From a virus: a stretch of 36,336 nt of DNA. Position numbers and translations under genes: made by a program. The DNA is taken from positions 1 through 36,336 of the IMG/VR virus record IMGVR_UViG_3300010354_000250, one strand, 5' to 3'. Shown here piece by piece: positions 5,594 through 13,193 of the stretch (position 1 is the first letter of the stretch; every line of letters begins with the position of its first letter). Under the pieces are notes generated by a model. That model made no database searches. It saw only the letters and a list, made by a program, of their open reading frames with translations, and had not been told where the DNA came from.

Positions 5594-5784
5594 TTCTTTT
5601 TCTCCGGGAAACTACTTTTCTTTTCCTTGACTTAAAGGAAAATTCGAAATAGACGGTTACTTCCCGATTTAGAAAGCAAACCATCTTCTCAAAGATGATG
5701 TGGAATGGTTGAGTTTGCTTTCTTTTACCTCCATTAAGAATAAGTTCAACACCACGATTTTTGTGGTTCTTGTTTTTATTTAGG
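5594..5784 (-). other. Hairpin-rich intergenic RNA region
   Basis: This stretch of about 190 nt has three strong hairpins in the minus-strand transcript. (a) ACCAC/GTGGT around a short A-rich loop. (b) AGAAAGCAAAC (5723-5713) with GTTTGCTTTCT (5681-5671), an 11-bp stem containing an inner CATCTT/AAGATG hairpin. (c) CGGGAA with TTCCCG enclosing TTTTCCTT/AAGGAAAA. A CTAAATA element at 5783-5777 opens the region. A 21-codon frame (5734-5669, MEVKESKLNHSTSSLRRWFAF) crosses hairpin b but has no ribosome site. It may be a structured leader or an independent RNA. Confidence 0.45.
5777..5783 (-). promoter_or_regulatory. Late-type promoter element CTAAATA
   Basis: CTAAATA lies directly after the glutaredoxin stop and heads the structured region that leads to the 76-aa membrane gene. 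Confidence 0.4.
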
Positions 5785-6027
5785 TCAGGACCTGATGACT
5801 TGTTGTTCTTTGAGGAATTTGATTGTGTCAACTGATCCTCCTAATTTTTTATCATTACAAATAACTTGTGGAAAAGTAGCACCCTTACCAAACTCAGCAT
5901 AAAACTCATCTCTGGTAAAATGCTCATCTAGATTATAAACCACAAAGTTACTTCCTGTCAATTCCAATACTTGCTTGACCTTATAGCAATAATTACACCC
6001 ATTTTTGCTGTATACAGTAAAGTTCAT
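5785..6027 (-). CDS. nrdC: Glutaredoxin
   Basis: This 80-aa protein is a complete phage-type glutaredoxin. It has the redox motif C11-N-Y-C14, the cis-proline loop TFPQV at 51-55 and the GG turn at 63-64. It would use glutathione-derived electrons to reduce target disulfides, classically ribonucleotide reductase, which fits a phage that also brings thyX for nucleotide supply. TAAGGAG lies a few bases before the ATG and overlaps the stop of the upstream endonuclease gene. That endonuclease appears inserted just in front of it. Confidence 0.9.
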   Translation of the reverse strand: MNFTVYSKNGCNYCYKVKQVLELTGSNFVVYNLDEHFTRDEFYAEFGKGATFPQVICNDKKLGGSVDTIKFLKEQQVIRS

Positions 6028-6037
6028 TTTATTCTCC

Positions 6038-6676
6038 TTAACGATAATTAATTGTTTCTACACCATTATCATAATCTTCTATTATACCATTAGAAATACG
6101 AATGAGGGCATTTCTAATCCTATAGTCAGATTGTTTATCAGCGATTTCTTTTATATATCTAGATTTTTCTAATTGATATTTTTTATGAGCTTCAAACGGA
6201 TCATTATAAAATCCCAAATGTAGGACTTTTCCTTCATTACTAAAATAGGAATGAAAACCTTTACTGCTTTTACAATAATAAACACCTAAAGGGTACTTTC
6301 CTCTTTTCTTATCACATTTAGTCATTAGTAAATTAATGTAACTCGGAACAAATATACACTTATCTGGAGCATATATTTTATTTCCTGGATGCAATATATC
6401 TTTATCTAAATGTTTTCCTTCCCAATCTTGTTTTTCCATCCATAATTTAAAATCAGAAAAATACTTCCATTCATCAGATACAGAACAACCAACATAAGCA
6501 GGATGTAATTCTAAAGATTTTTTTGAATAACATCTTGTAAGTAATGATTCCCACCTTTTATAATAAGGACAACTTTTTCTCTTCCCATTTACAAGAGGTT
6601 TTATTACATAGTCAGCATCATTTATACCAAACCCATAAATTAATCTTCTTTTAGATTTACTTGCTACTAGGCTCAT
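6038..6676 (-). CDS. Homing-type endonuclease with AP2-like DNA-binding domain
   Basis: This 212-aa protein belongs to a phage endonuclease type with two parts. The N-terminal half has CPYYKRWESLLTRCY (36-50) and HLDKDILHPGNKIYAPDKC (89-107), resembling the nuclease core of HNH/His-Me-finger homing enzymes. Residues about 128-168 (YPLGVYYCKSSKGFHSYF, then HLGFYNDPFEAHKKY) match the AP2 fold used for DNA binding. The exact nuclease class is less certain than the homing role. It sits between an sRNA/terminator unit and glutaredoxin. A near-consensus late element TATAAATC is at 6695-6688, and no Shine-Dalgarno sequence is seen. It is probably a mobile insertion. Confidence 0.75.
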   Translation of the reverse strand: MSLVASKSKRRLIYGFGINDADYVIKPLVNGKRKSCPYYKRWESLLTRCYSKKSLELHPAYVGCSVSDEWKYFSDFKLWMEKQDWEGKHLDKDILHPGNKIYAPDKCIFVPSYINLLMTKCDKKRGKYPLGVYYCKSSKGFHSYFSNEGKVLHLGFYNDPFEAHKKYQLEKSRYIKEIADKQSDYRIRNALIRISNGIIEDYDNGVETINYR

Positions 6677-6709
6677 TGGATCATCAAGATTTATAGTAAT
6701 TTATAAGAG

Positions 6710-6809
6710 AAAAAAGGAGGGTATAAAACCCTCCTTAGTTACCACCAACTCACCTCTCCACACCACTGAAGAGGGTCTTCATTCCCAAAGATACGAGGAT
6801 ATGAAAGAC
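6710..6809 (-). ncRNA. Predicted small RNA, about 100 nt
   Basis: A perfect sigma70 promoter (6844-6816) and a strong terminator (6736-6711) bracket about 100 nt with no convincing gene. The longest frame is a 10-codon ATG frame (MKTLFSGVER) with no ribosome site. The transcript would start near 6809. Inside, CCTCT pairs with AGAGG around a G/T-rich loop. I do not recognise the sequence as a known RNA family. Alternatively it is a leader whose terminator attenuates transcription into the endonuclease and glutaredoxin genes. Confidence 0.6.
6711..6736 (-). terminator. Strong intrinsic terminator
   Basis: The minus strand has stem AAGGAGGGT (6736-6728), loop TTTAT, stem ACCCTCCTT (6722-6714), then a T-run. 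The stem has nine perfect pairs. Confidence 0.9.
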
Positions 6810-6815
6810 TTAAAT

Positions 6816-6844
6816 ATTATAAGGTGTTTTGAGTTAGGTGTCAA
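6816..6844 (-). promoter_or_regulatory. Perfect-consensus sigma70 promoter
   Basis: TTGACA at 6844-6839 and TATAAT at 6821-6816 are separated by exactly 17 nt. The -35 overlaps the stop codon of the 122-aa gene. All twelve consensus bases match, the best host-type promoter found in the window. Confidence 0.8.
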
Positions 6845-7209
6845 GATGCTTTGAGACTTGCAATATACTCTTCACAAGCAACAATGTCTGCTTCTACTGC
6901 TTCAATTTGCTCTTGGGCACGAGTGTGCTCTTCAGACCCCTCTTCAAGATCTTGAAGTGTCTCTTGAAATTGTGTAAGCATACTTCTATCAGTTTCAATT
7001 CTTGCTTCGTGAGCAGCAATATCACCTTCTACAGTGTATGGAGGTGGAACTGGATGAGTGATTGTTGCTTCAACCTCATAATCATTTCCGTGCTCTGCAA
7101 TTAGAGCATCAACTTCTTCAAGTGTATAACCAGTTTGATTATTTGAATCTGCGGTCAAATAATGCAAGTGTGCCAGAGGCAAAGTAAGAGTTGTCGTTTC
7201 AGTTGCCAT
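6841..7209 (-). CDS. 122-aa predicted coiled-coil phage protein
   Basis: The start is the ATG at 7209 (MATETTTLTLPLAHLHYLTA). A longer frame back to a TTG at 7239 would run across the late promoter GATAAATA at 7237-7230, so those ten residues are unlikely to be translated. The N-terminal 60 residues are probably folded. Residues from about 60 to 120 form an acidic heptad-like helix (EARIETDRSMLTQFQETLQD, then EQIEAVEADIVACEEYIASL). The late promoter suggests a virion or assembly protein, but no family is recognised. It follows the sugar gene cluster and precedes the sRNA unit. Confidence 0.7.
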   Translation of the reverse strand: MATETTTLTLPLAHLHYLTADSNNQTGYTLEEVDALIAEHGNDYEVEATITHPVPPPYTVEGDIAAHEARIETDRSMLTQFQETLQDLEEGSEEHTRAQEQIEAVEADIVACEEYIASLKAS

Positions 7210-7229
7210 AATTCGTAATGTTTTTTCTT

Positions 7230-7237
7230 TATTTATC
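7230..7237 (-). promoter_or_regulatory. T4-type late promoter GATAAATA
   Basis: GATAAATA overlaps the TGA stop of the upstream glycosyltransferase gene and lies 20 nt before the ATG of the 122-aa gene. Confidence 0.55.
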
Positions 7238-7988
7238 AATAAGTTAAGTGTTTAAGTGCGACCTTATGCTGTTCGGTAATCAAGAAAGGTTGCGATGCAA
7301 CTTGCCTAAAAACTTCAAAAATATCATCTCGATCTGTTTTCCAATGATGCCCACCACCATCTTTCTTCTGTTGGAAGCTTGTTCTTTCTTGATGCCTTTT
7401 TACCATTGATTCAAAATCAAATCGATGTAAATGTGCAATATACAAGTCACGATGATAGTTATTGTTTCTACCCTTCAAACTATGAAAACCCCAGTTCCAT
7501 TCAAGAGGAACTTTACTAATCAGAGTTTTATCCTCTGCAGCATCTTTGTACCAGACATTTCTTTTCTCAAAGATATGGTCCCCAGAAGAAAGTGCTGATT
7601 CATTCTGAGTGTCTTGAATGACACTATACCCACTACAAGTTGTATACAATTCATCACCTTGAATAAAATCATTCAAAGTTTCATTCAATGGTTTTTCAAG
7701 AGAGTAAATGATTTCATCACTCTCTGCAAATACAACACACTGATAACTTTCAAGAAGTTGCCTTTGAAAATCTTGTGCGATTTTAACCAACCATTCGTGA
7801 TCGTTTACATAATCATTTGAAACTAGACGAACATTTACCGGAAGATTTGCCGTAGACCCATCTGTAGAAAAGTGATCTAGAATATAAATGTCATCGTTGG
7901 AAAAATATTGTTGATAATGCCTCAACCAAATCGGCAGAAAAATACTTTCATTTTTAACTGTCGTAAATACAGCACATTTCTTTTTCAT
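7236..7988 (-). CDS. Glycosyltransferase, GT2/GT92-like
   Basis: This 250-aa protein opens with CAVFTTVKNESIFLPIWLRHYQQYF, the nucleotide-sugar-binding start of the Glyco_tranf_2_4 type. The segment YILDHFSTDGS follows. VVFAESDEIIY (about 84-94) supplies an acidic, DxD-like metal site, and the C-terminal half has WNWGFHSLKG and YIAHLHRFDFESM. It would transfer a sugar from a nucleotide donor; donor and acceptor cannot be read from sequence. It is the last gene of the sugar cluster and overlaps the UDP-galactopyranose mutase stop (ATGA). Confidence 0.75.
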   Translation of the reverse strand: MKKKCAVFTTVKNESIFLPIWLRHYQQYFSNDDIYILDHFSTDGSTANLPVNVRLVSNDYVNDHEWLVKIAQDFQRQLLESYQCVVFAESDEIIYSLEKPLNETLNDFIQGDELYTTCSGYSVIQDTQNESALSSGDHIFEKRNVWYKDAAEDKTLISKVPLEWNWGFHSLKGRNNNYHRDLYIAHLHRFDFESMVKRHQERTSFQQKKDGGGHHWKTDRDDIFEVFRQVASQPFLITEQHKVALKHLTY

Positions 7989-9070
7989 TTAGAATCTCCA
8001 AATTTATTCATCGCAGACTTAATTACCGTGTCCATATCCATATACTTATACTCAGCAAGTCTACTACCAAATATAAAGTTTGTCAAAGATGATGACTTAT
8101 TTTTATAGTTCTCATAAATCATTTGATTTCTCAAATCATTGATTGGATAATAAGGTACTAATCCTTTTTGATAATTCTGCGGATACTCTTTTGTGATCAC
8201 AGTTTTATCTGTTTGTACCTTTTCAAAATGTTTATGTTCTATGATTCTCGTATATTCAATTTCTTGATCACAATAATTAATCACAGCATTGCCTTGAAAA
8301 TTATCAGTATCTTGAACTTGATGTTCAAATCTTAATGAACGATATTCAAGTTCTCCAAATTCATAATCAAAGAACTCATCAATGCAACCAGTATAGACAA
8401 CTTGATTTGCTATTCTATTAAAACACTCTCGGTCAGAAAAATAATCTGTTTCTAATTTAACTTCAATACCATCAAGCATTTTTTGAATCATTAAAGTATA
8501 ACCACCAATCGGAATACCTTGATACTTATCATTGAAGTAGTTATTATCAAAAGTAAATCTTAATGGAAGTCTTTTAATAATGAAAGAAGGTAATTCAGTT
8601 GCCTTTTTACCCCATTGCTTTTCTGTGTAACCTTTGATAAGAGTTTGATAAATGTCTTGTCCTACAAGAGACAATGCTTGCTCTTCAAGATTGGTTGGAG
8701 TACCTTTAAACCTTTGTTTCTCTATAATTTCTTTTGCCTTAGAAGGAGTTGTAGCACCCCACATCTCATAAAAAGTATTCATATTAAAAGGTAAAGAATA
8801 TAATTTACCTTTTGAGAATGCTTTTGGTGAGAGAATAAAGTTATTAAATTCTGCAAAACGATTTACAAAATCCCAGACGACTTTATTATTTGTATGAAAA
8901 ATATGAGGACCATACTTATGTACATTAATACCTTCAATGTTTTCAGTATAACAATTGCCACCAATATGAGTTCTCTTATCAATGACTAAACAAGACTTAC
9001 CAGAATCTCTAGCAAGTCTTGCAAATGTTGCGCCGAACAATCCAGCACCAACAATTAGATAATCATACAA
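7985..9070 (-). CDS. glf: UDP-galactopyranose mutase
   Basis: This 361-aa protein is full length for Glf. It has the FAD-binding GAGLFGA motif at 8-14, then HIGGNCYTE, YGPHIFHTN, a central KAFSKGKLYSLPFN, GYTEKQWGKKATELP, and FIFGSRLAEYKYMDMD near the C-terminus. The enzyme converts UDP-galactopyranose to UDP-galactofuranose, the donor for galactofuranose residues in surface glycans. The start is TTG at 9070-9068, preceded by AAAGG; no in-frame ATG lies near. It follows the GT17-GT4 gene without a gap. In this cluster it points to glycans carrying galactofuranose, either on the virion or on the infected host surface. Confidence 0.93.
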   Translation of the reverse strand: MYDYLIVGAGLFGATFARLARDSGKSCLVIDKRTHIGGNCYTENIEGINVHKYGPHIFHTNNKVVWDFVNRFAEFNNFILSPKAFSKGKLYSLPFNMNTFYEMWGATTPSKAKEIIEKQRFKGTPTNLEEQALSLVGQDIYQTLIKGYTEKQWGKKATELPSFIIKRLPLRFTFDNNYFNDKYQGIPIGGYTLMIQKMLDGIEVKLETDYFSDRECFNRIANQVVYTGCIDEFFDYEFGELEYRSLRFEHQVQDTDNFQGNAVINYCDQEIEYTRIIEHKHFEKVQTDKTVITKEYPQNYQKGLVPYYPINDLRNQMIYENYKNKSSSLTNFIFGSRLAEYKYMDMDTVIKSAMNKFGDSK

Positions 9071-10855
9071 TTAACCTTTCCTCCAAAGTTCTTTTGAGAA
9101 CTGTGCCCAATCTTTGACTCTAGTTTCCCAACTATAATACTGATTACACACTTCAACTTGTTTGGTATTATCAAACTTACCTTCACGATACTCAGTAATC
9201 GTTCTTTTCAGTTCTCTTGCAAACCGTTCGATATGTTTTTGACGGTCTGCAATGAATCCATACTGACGTGCAAAACCTAAACTAGTTTCAGGAAGTGCAG
9301 CAAGATTACTGGAAAGAACAGAACAACCAGCACACAATGCTTCAATCATAGAAATACAAGATGTTTCCATAAAGTATGTTGGGTAAGCAAAGATGTGAGT
9401 ATTCATCAGTTGCTCACGAACCTTAGAGTTATTTGTTCTTGTATGACGAACAATCCTCTTGTCTTCATTTGCAAGTTTTAAACAATAACGAAGGAATTGT
9501 TGTTCTTGTTCATTGACGTGTGAATATTCATAGGTTTGTAGTCCTTGATGATACTGTTTAATTCTTTCATCAGGGTCAATCTCGTGAAAGACGTGAAGTT
9601 CAATGTCTTCTTCTGGAATCAGTTTAAGTGCCTCCAGAAGAATATCAAGACCACGAATGGGGTTTGAATGGAACATCAAATTAAGTTTGTTTCCTTCTGG
9701 TTTCTTATGAGGTTCAAATGGTTGTGTTGCATTTTTAAGAACATAACACTTCTCTGCGGGCAGTTGGAATCTTTCCATAAATCTTTCATACTGCCACTCA
9801 GACACGAATACAAATGCCTTAAAGTGTTTTAAGAACTGTTTGTCCAGTAGTGTCTCAAGACCATCTTCCATATGATGCATATGAATCCAGACTAAATTTG
9901 AACTATCTGGAGACAAGGTATTATCACCTGGAAGAACACACCAGTGCCAATCAGCAAGGTCTGGAGCAGCAGGTAAAACCAAGTCCTGCCAAGCACGACC
10001 CATAAGTTCTGTGCCACCGACTCCATCAGGATTTAAAGTTGCCTCCAGAAGAGGGGGCATATTGTTATGCAAATATTCTGGTTTTGTAATGACTTCATCT
10101 GTGTTTGGCATTGTATAAAACTCCTCTGTAAATATTTGAGTGATAAGATTTCTAAAATCTTCTGGGAAATTTATGAAATTATATCGGTGAAACTTTTTAT
10201 TCTCGTGCGTTCTGTTTAGAATATCTGTTTGATTTTTAACTGCATCTTGAATACTTTGTTGATTATTGACTTCATCATTATTAAACTCTTGGTGTGCATA
10301 AGAATTTAACTTATCTTGAATCTGTTTGATTCCACCAAAGAATGTGAAGTGCCATCCAGCATTATCAAAGAAAGGAAATTCATAAGAACGACCTCTCAAA
10401 AAGTCAGCATCAGTTTTGGATGCAGTTTCAACATTCGTGAATACAGTTCCACCCCAAGTGCTGTTTTCGTAAGTGAAGAAATTATAATAGAAATTATCAC
10501 ATCTTGCAAGGGCAAGATTATTTTCTGGAAGACCATTTTGTCTGAGATGTTGAATCAATTCCTTGCGGGGAATCTCATCTGCATCACTCAACATAAACAG
10601 GTCATTGGGTGAAAAGTTCTTAAGACCTTCTAGAATATAATTTCTTTGACCTCTTTCTAGTTTCCAAAATCCAGATTCAAAATCACACTTTGTTTTGTTT
10701 GAAAAATCATAATTGATAATGTCTGGTTCATAATGAAGTGAGATAATCTTAGAACGAAGTTCCTCATCAAACTCATTAATAATTTGATTGAGATAATATG
10801 GTTTTTCCTTACCAGAGTGTGTATAATTACACTCACTAATAATAAAGTAATCCAC
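9071..10855 (-). CDS. GT17-GT4 fusion glycosyltransferase, 5'-truncated by a stop codon
   Basis: Residues 1 to about 250 match family 17 glycosyltransferases: FIISECNYTHSGKEKPYYL, GFWKLERGQRNYI and the metal site MLSDADEIPR at 88-97. Residues about 265-590 are a GT4-type (GT-B) domain with GGTELMGRAW, FVSEWQYERF, FHSNPIRGLDILLEAL and a donor site YPTYFMETSCISMIEALCAG. Such a two-enzyme chain would add two sugars in series. The readable frame starts at GTG 10855, in the middle of a family block (RDVVDYFII). The missing first residues are encoded upstream in frame but behind a TAA at 10900-10898. Either re-initiation at the GTG rescues the gene or it is inactivated. Confidence 0.8.
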   Translation of the reverse strand: MDYFIISECNYTHSGKEKPYYLNQIINEFDEELRSKIISLHYEPDIINYDFSNKTKCDFESGFWKLERGQRNYILEGLKNFSPNDLFMLSDADEIPRKELIQHLRQNGLPENNLALARCDNFYYNFFTYENSTWGGTVFTNVETASKTDADFLRGRSYEFPFFDNAGWHFTFFGGIKQIQDKLNSYAHQEFNNDEVNNQQSIQDAVKNQTDILNRTHENKKFHRYNFINFPEDFRNLITQIFTEEFYTMPNTDEVITKPEYLHNNMPPLLEATLNPDGVGGTELMGRAWQDLVLPAAPDLADWHWCVLPGDNTLSPDSSNLVWIHMHHMEDGLETLLDKQFLKHFKAFVFVSEWQYERFMERFQLPAEKCYVLKNATQPFEPHKKPEGNKLNLMFHSNPIRGLDILLEALKLIPEEDIELHVFHEIDPDERIKQYHQGLQTYEYSHVNEQEQQFLRYCLKLANEDKRIVRHTRTNNSKVREQLMNTHIFAYPTYFMETSCISMIEALCAGCSVLSSNLAALPETSLGFARQYGFIADRQKHIERFARELKRTITEYREGKFDNTKQVEVCNQYYSWETRVKDWAQFSKELWRKG

Positions 10856-10933
10856 AACATCTCGTAGATATTCTAATCTTAATTTAAGAATATCAAATTA
10901 ATTGAAGAATGAAAATCCATCTATAACTTTCAT
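10856..10933 (-). pseudogene. Original 5' end of GT17-GT4 gene, with in-frame TAA
   Basis: From ATG 10933 (overlapping the preceding stop as ATGA) the frame reads MKVIDGFSFFN, then TAA (10900-10898), then FDILKLRLEYLRDV, in frame with the 594-aa gene. Family 17 enzymes typically have FFNE.D.L.LRL at this place, so a GAA-to-TAA change of one base explains the stop. It may be a real mutation or a sequencing error. Confidence 0.65.
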
Positions 10934-11775
10934 TCAAGAACCTCCTTTAAGAATTCTTCCATTGGAGATTTCTTAAAGATTTCAAGACCTTTTTCTGTCT
11001 GTGCATCAAGTTCTTCTGGTTTCTTGAGAAGTTTATATGCAGTATCTACAAAACGATTATAAGTTGAAGTGAATACTGCATCTTCCATATAATCAGGGAA
11101 GTCAGTATCAGGATTTCTTTCAGCAAGAACAGGTACTTTATTTTGAATAAGATGAGATACTCTTACCATCTCAAAGATTTTATTATCATTGTTATGCAGA
11201 TTAATCACCAACTTTGCTCTCTTGATATAATCATCTCGTTCATCACCATAGGTGCTTTGAACGTGAACAAAATTCAGTTTGGGATTGTTTGCAAACTGTT
11301 CCATAATATGAACCCGTCTTGGTGATGGGGAACCATAAAATAAGATATCAATGTCTCTATTCTCTGGTCGGTTTCTTTCAAAGTATGTGATTTCTGGAAC
11401 GTAACCAATCTTGAAGTGCTTGATGTTTTCTACACCTGCTTTGCGAAGAACATCAGCATTTCTCATTGAGTAGTCCCACACTTCAAGACCACGATACTTG
11501 CGGCACCAACGCATACACTCTGGTTCTTCTCTCATTTGTTCCAGAGAGTAGATGATAGTATCCTTTGGAATATCGTGTCTGACTACATCTACAGGGCAGT
11601 GATGCATTCCAAATACAATATTCTTTCGGTCTGGTGCAAAGTCATTTGTACTGTTCGTTACATCATAACCCATTCGTTGCAGAGTAAAGAATACTGCTGC
11701 TTCAATTTCGTGAAAGACTTGTGCGTGAACATAAAATCCATTATCTGGAACAATTCTTACAAGATTAAACTTCAT
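10930..11775 (-). CDS. Glycosyltransferase (GT4/GT-B-like)
   Basis: This 281-aa protein fits a compact GT-B glycosyltransferase. The N-terminal domain carries NIVFGMHHCPVDVV and DTIIYSLEQM. The C-terminal domain has DIDILFYGSPSPRRVHIMEQ, a Rossmann-type start, followed by YIKRAKLVINLHNNDNKIFE and RVSHLIQNKVPVLAE, where a GT4-like donor-binding acidic residue is expected (FEMVR). Proteins of this layout occur in phage and cyanobacterial glycan clusters. Its stop overlaps the original start of the GT17-GT4 gene, and its start overlaps the preceding gene (ATGA), so it is in the middle of one operon. Confidence 0.7.
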   Translation of the reverse strand: MKFNLVRIVPDNGFYVHAQVFHEIEAAVFFTLQRMGYDVTNSTNDFAPDRKNIVFGMHHCPVDVVRHDIPKDTIIYSLEQMREEPECMRWCRKYRGLEVWDYSMRNADVLRKAGVENIKHFKIGYVPEITYFERNRPENRDIDILFYGSPSPRRVHIMEQFANNPKLNFVHVQSTYGDERDDYIKRAKLVINLHNNDNKIFEMVRVSHLIQNKVPVLAERNPDTDFPDYMEDAVFTSTYNRFVDTAYKLLKKPEELDAQTEKGLEIFKKSPMEEFLKEVLE

Positions 11776-13193
11776 CTAATAAACTCCTCAAAATTTTTAT
11801 TAATTTCATTAATAAGATTTATATCTCTACTAACTACACCCAATCCATTACAGTGTTTAAAGTTTGTTTTTGGTAGTTGAATTTCTTTAAAGAAATCTTT
11901 AACTCCAAATCCTTCGACCATTGTATCGTGCATTAGAATTATACCATCTTCTTTGAGAAATGGTGACCATTTTTCAAAATCATTTTTAACTGCTTCATAT
12001 GTATGCAGTCCATCAATGTGAAGAATGTCAATTGGTTTTGTCCAGGTTTTTACAACATCATCAAAGAAACCTTTGATAAAGGTAATATTATTCAGTTCAA
12101 GTTCTTTCTGTTTCTCTAAAACATAATCATAGGTGTTTCTAATTCCTGCGTGTTCATCACCTTCAAAACTATCAATTCCGTAAATGTGACCGACTTCTGG
12201 AAGGGCAAAGCAGAACGTTGAATAACCATAATCAACACCTAGGTCAACGACTGTTTCTGGTTGTTTGCGACGAATTATCCAATCGGCAAAGTTTCTATGG
12301 TCTCTCCAATTGAAATTGCCCATCGAACCAATTTCAGTGAGAGTATGTATTTTACTATATCGTCTCTTTTCTTCATCACTCTTCATACTTTCATCATACA
12401 TTTCTCGTGGATAATAGATGAAGTATCTTTCAAGACCTTGATTATCATACTGATGATGACGACGATAATGGAAACAATGTTGCTTTGGAATACCAGTTGC
12501 CATCCAAAGTTCAAAACAATAACGATAGTTTTGCAGTTCTCTCATCATTGCTTCCACATCCATATACTCTTCAATCTTGAGAGGATGTTTCAGTTTGCGA
12601 ATATAATCATTTCGTGCCCACCAGAAGTTTCCAGCATAGTGCTGAACCACAAAGTCAAGTTTAATATCGTGTCGTTCTACCCAATCAACGCCACAGCAAT
12701 CATAACCTTCATTCAGTTTTGCAATACAATCTTCCCATTTTTCAAGATTGTAGTACTGCATATAGTGTCTCCAATCTTTAATTGCACCAGGAATATGAGT
12801 TGAATAAGAACTCATACCTTTGTTATGGAAGTAAAAAACGTATCCGTCATCCTCTTGACAATGCTCGTAAATCTTTGCAAGAGTTTGACCTTCGTAAAGA
12901 TTTGGTTGCTCCCCAACATTTCTCATATCAATGATATTCACAAATGGAAAACGGTCTTTGATATAACCAGTCACCATTTGGTCATATGAATGCCCAGTCT
13001 TAGAATTATAAAGTCCAAGAGGCAAGGTAATACACATATTAATGGTTGCCTTATCGGCAAGACCAGATGATTTTAGAAGACCCATCTGTTCATCCACCCA
13101 CCAAATCCACATATTATTAGTATCTGGAATATAGAGATGATAAAAGACCGTGATGGATTTTTTGATTTTCTTTTCGTTTTTATAGTTCAACAT
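11772..13193 (-). CDS. Glycosyltransferase-methyltransferase fusion
   Basis: This 473-aa protein has two parts. Residues 1 to about 290 resemble a glycan-cluster transferase: VFYHLYIPDTNNMWIWWVDE, then YVFYFHNKGMSSYS and DWRHYMQYYNLEKWEDCIAK, then VQHYAGNFWWARNDYIRKL, a putative GT-A-like domain. Residues about 310-473 are a class I SAM methyltransferase of the Methyltransf_24 type: VVDLGVDYGYSTFCFA (motif I), YGIDSFEGDEH, and ILHIDGLHTYEAVKNDFEKW. The likely job is to transfer a sugar and methylate it or a neighbouring group. Methylated sugars are common caps in surface glycans. The first domain is the less certain call. Confidence 0.7.
   Translation of the reverse strand: MLNYKNEKKIKKSITVFYHLYIPDTNNMWIWWVDEQMGLLKSSGLADKATINMCITLPLGLYNSKTGHSYDQMVTGYIKDRFPFVNIIDMRNVGEQPNLYEGQTLAKIYEHCQEDDGYVFYFHNKGMSSYSTHIPGAIKDWRHYMQYYNLEKWEDCIAKLNEGYDCCGVDWVERHDIKLDFVVQHYAGNFWWARNDYIRKLKHPLKIEEYMDVEAMMRELQNYRYCFELWMATGIPKQHCFHYRRHHQYDNQGLERYFIYYPREMYDESMKSDEEKRRYSKIHTLTEIGSMGNFNWRDHRNFADWIIRRKQPETVVDLGVDYGYSTFCFALPEVGHIYGIDSFEGDEHAGIRNTYDYVLEKQKELELNNITFIKGFFDDVVKTWTKPIDILHIDGLHTYEAVKNDFEKWSPFLKEDGIILMHDTMVEGFGVKDFFKEIQLPKTNFKHCNGLGVVSRDINLINEINKNFEEFIR

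Noticed and set aside
5630-5660. TATTTCGAATTTT resembling a tRNA T-loop
   Set aside because: No acceptor stem, anticodon arm or D-arm can be formed around it.
5650-5672. CGGGAAGTAACC resembling the core of a glutamine riboswitch
   Set aside because: No flanking CGTTC/GAACG closing stem or GAAGGAACG end is present, and the core has an extra G.
5580-5831. An 83-codon minus-strand frame crossing the gap between glutaredoxin and the membrane gene
   Set aside because: It overlaps glutaredoxin by 47 nt and the membrane gene by 14 nt, has no ribosome site, has low-complexity basic composition, and runs through strong hairpins. RNA structure explains the region better.
6737-6809. Complementarity of GGTGTGGAGAGG to the C/U-rich motif of the cyanobacterial sRNA Yfr1
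   Set aside because: Only six contiguous bases pair cleanly before a mismatch; too weak to claim a sponge.
7210-7239. TTG start adding ten residues to the 122-aa protein
   Set aside because: These bases contain the late promoter GATAAATA, so late transcripts would not include them.
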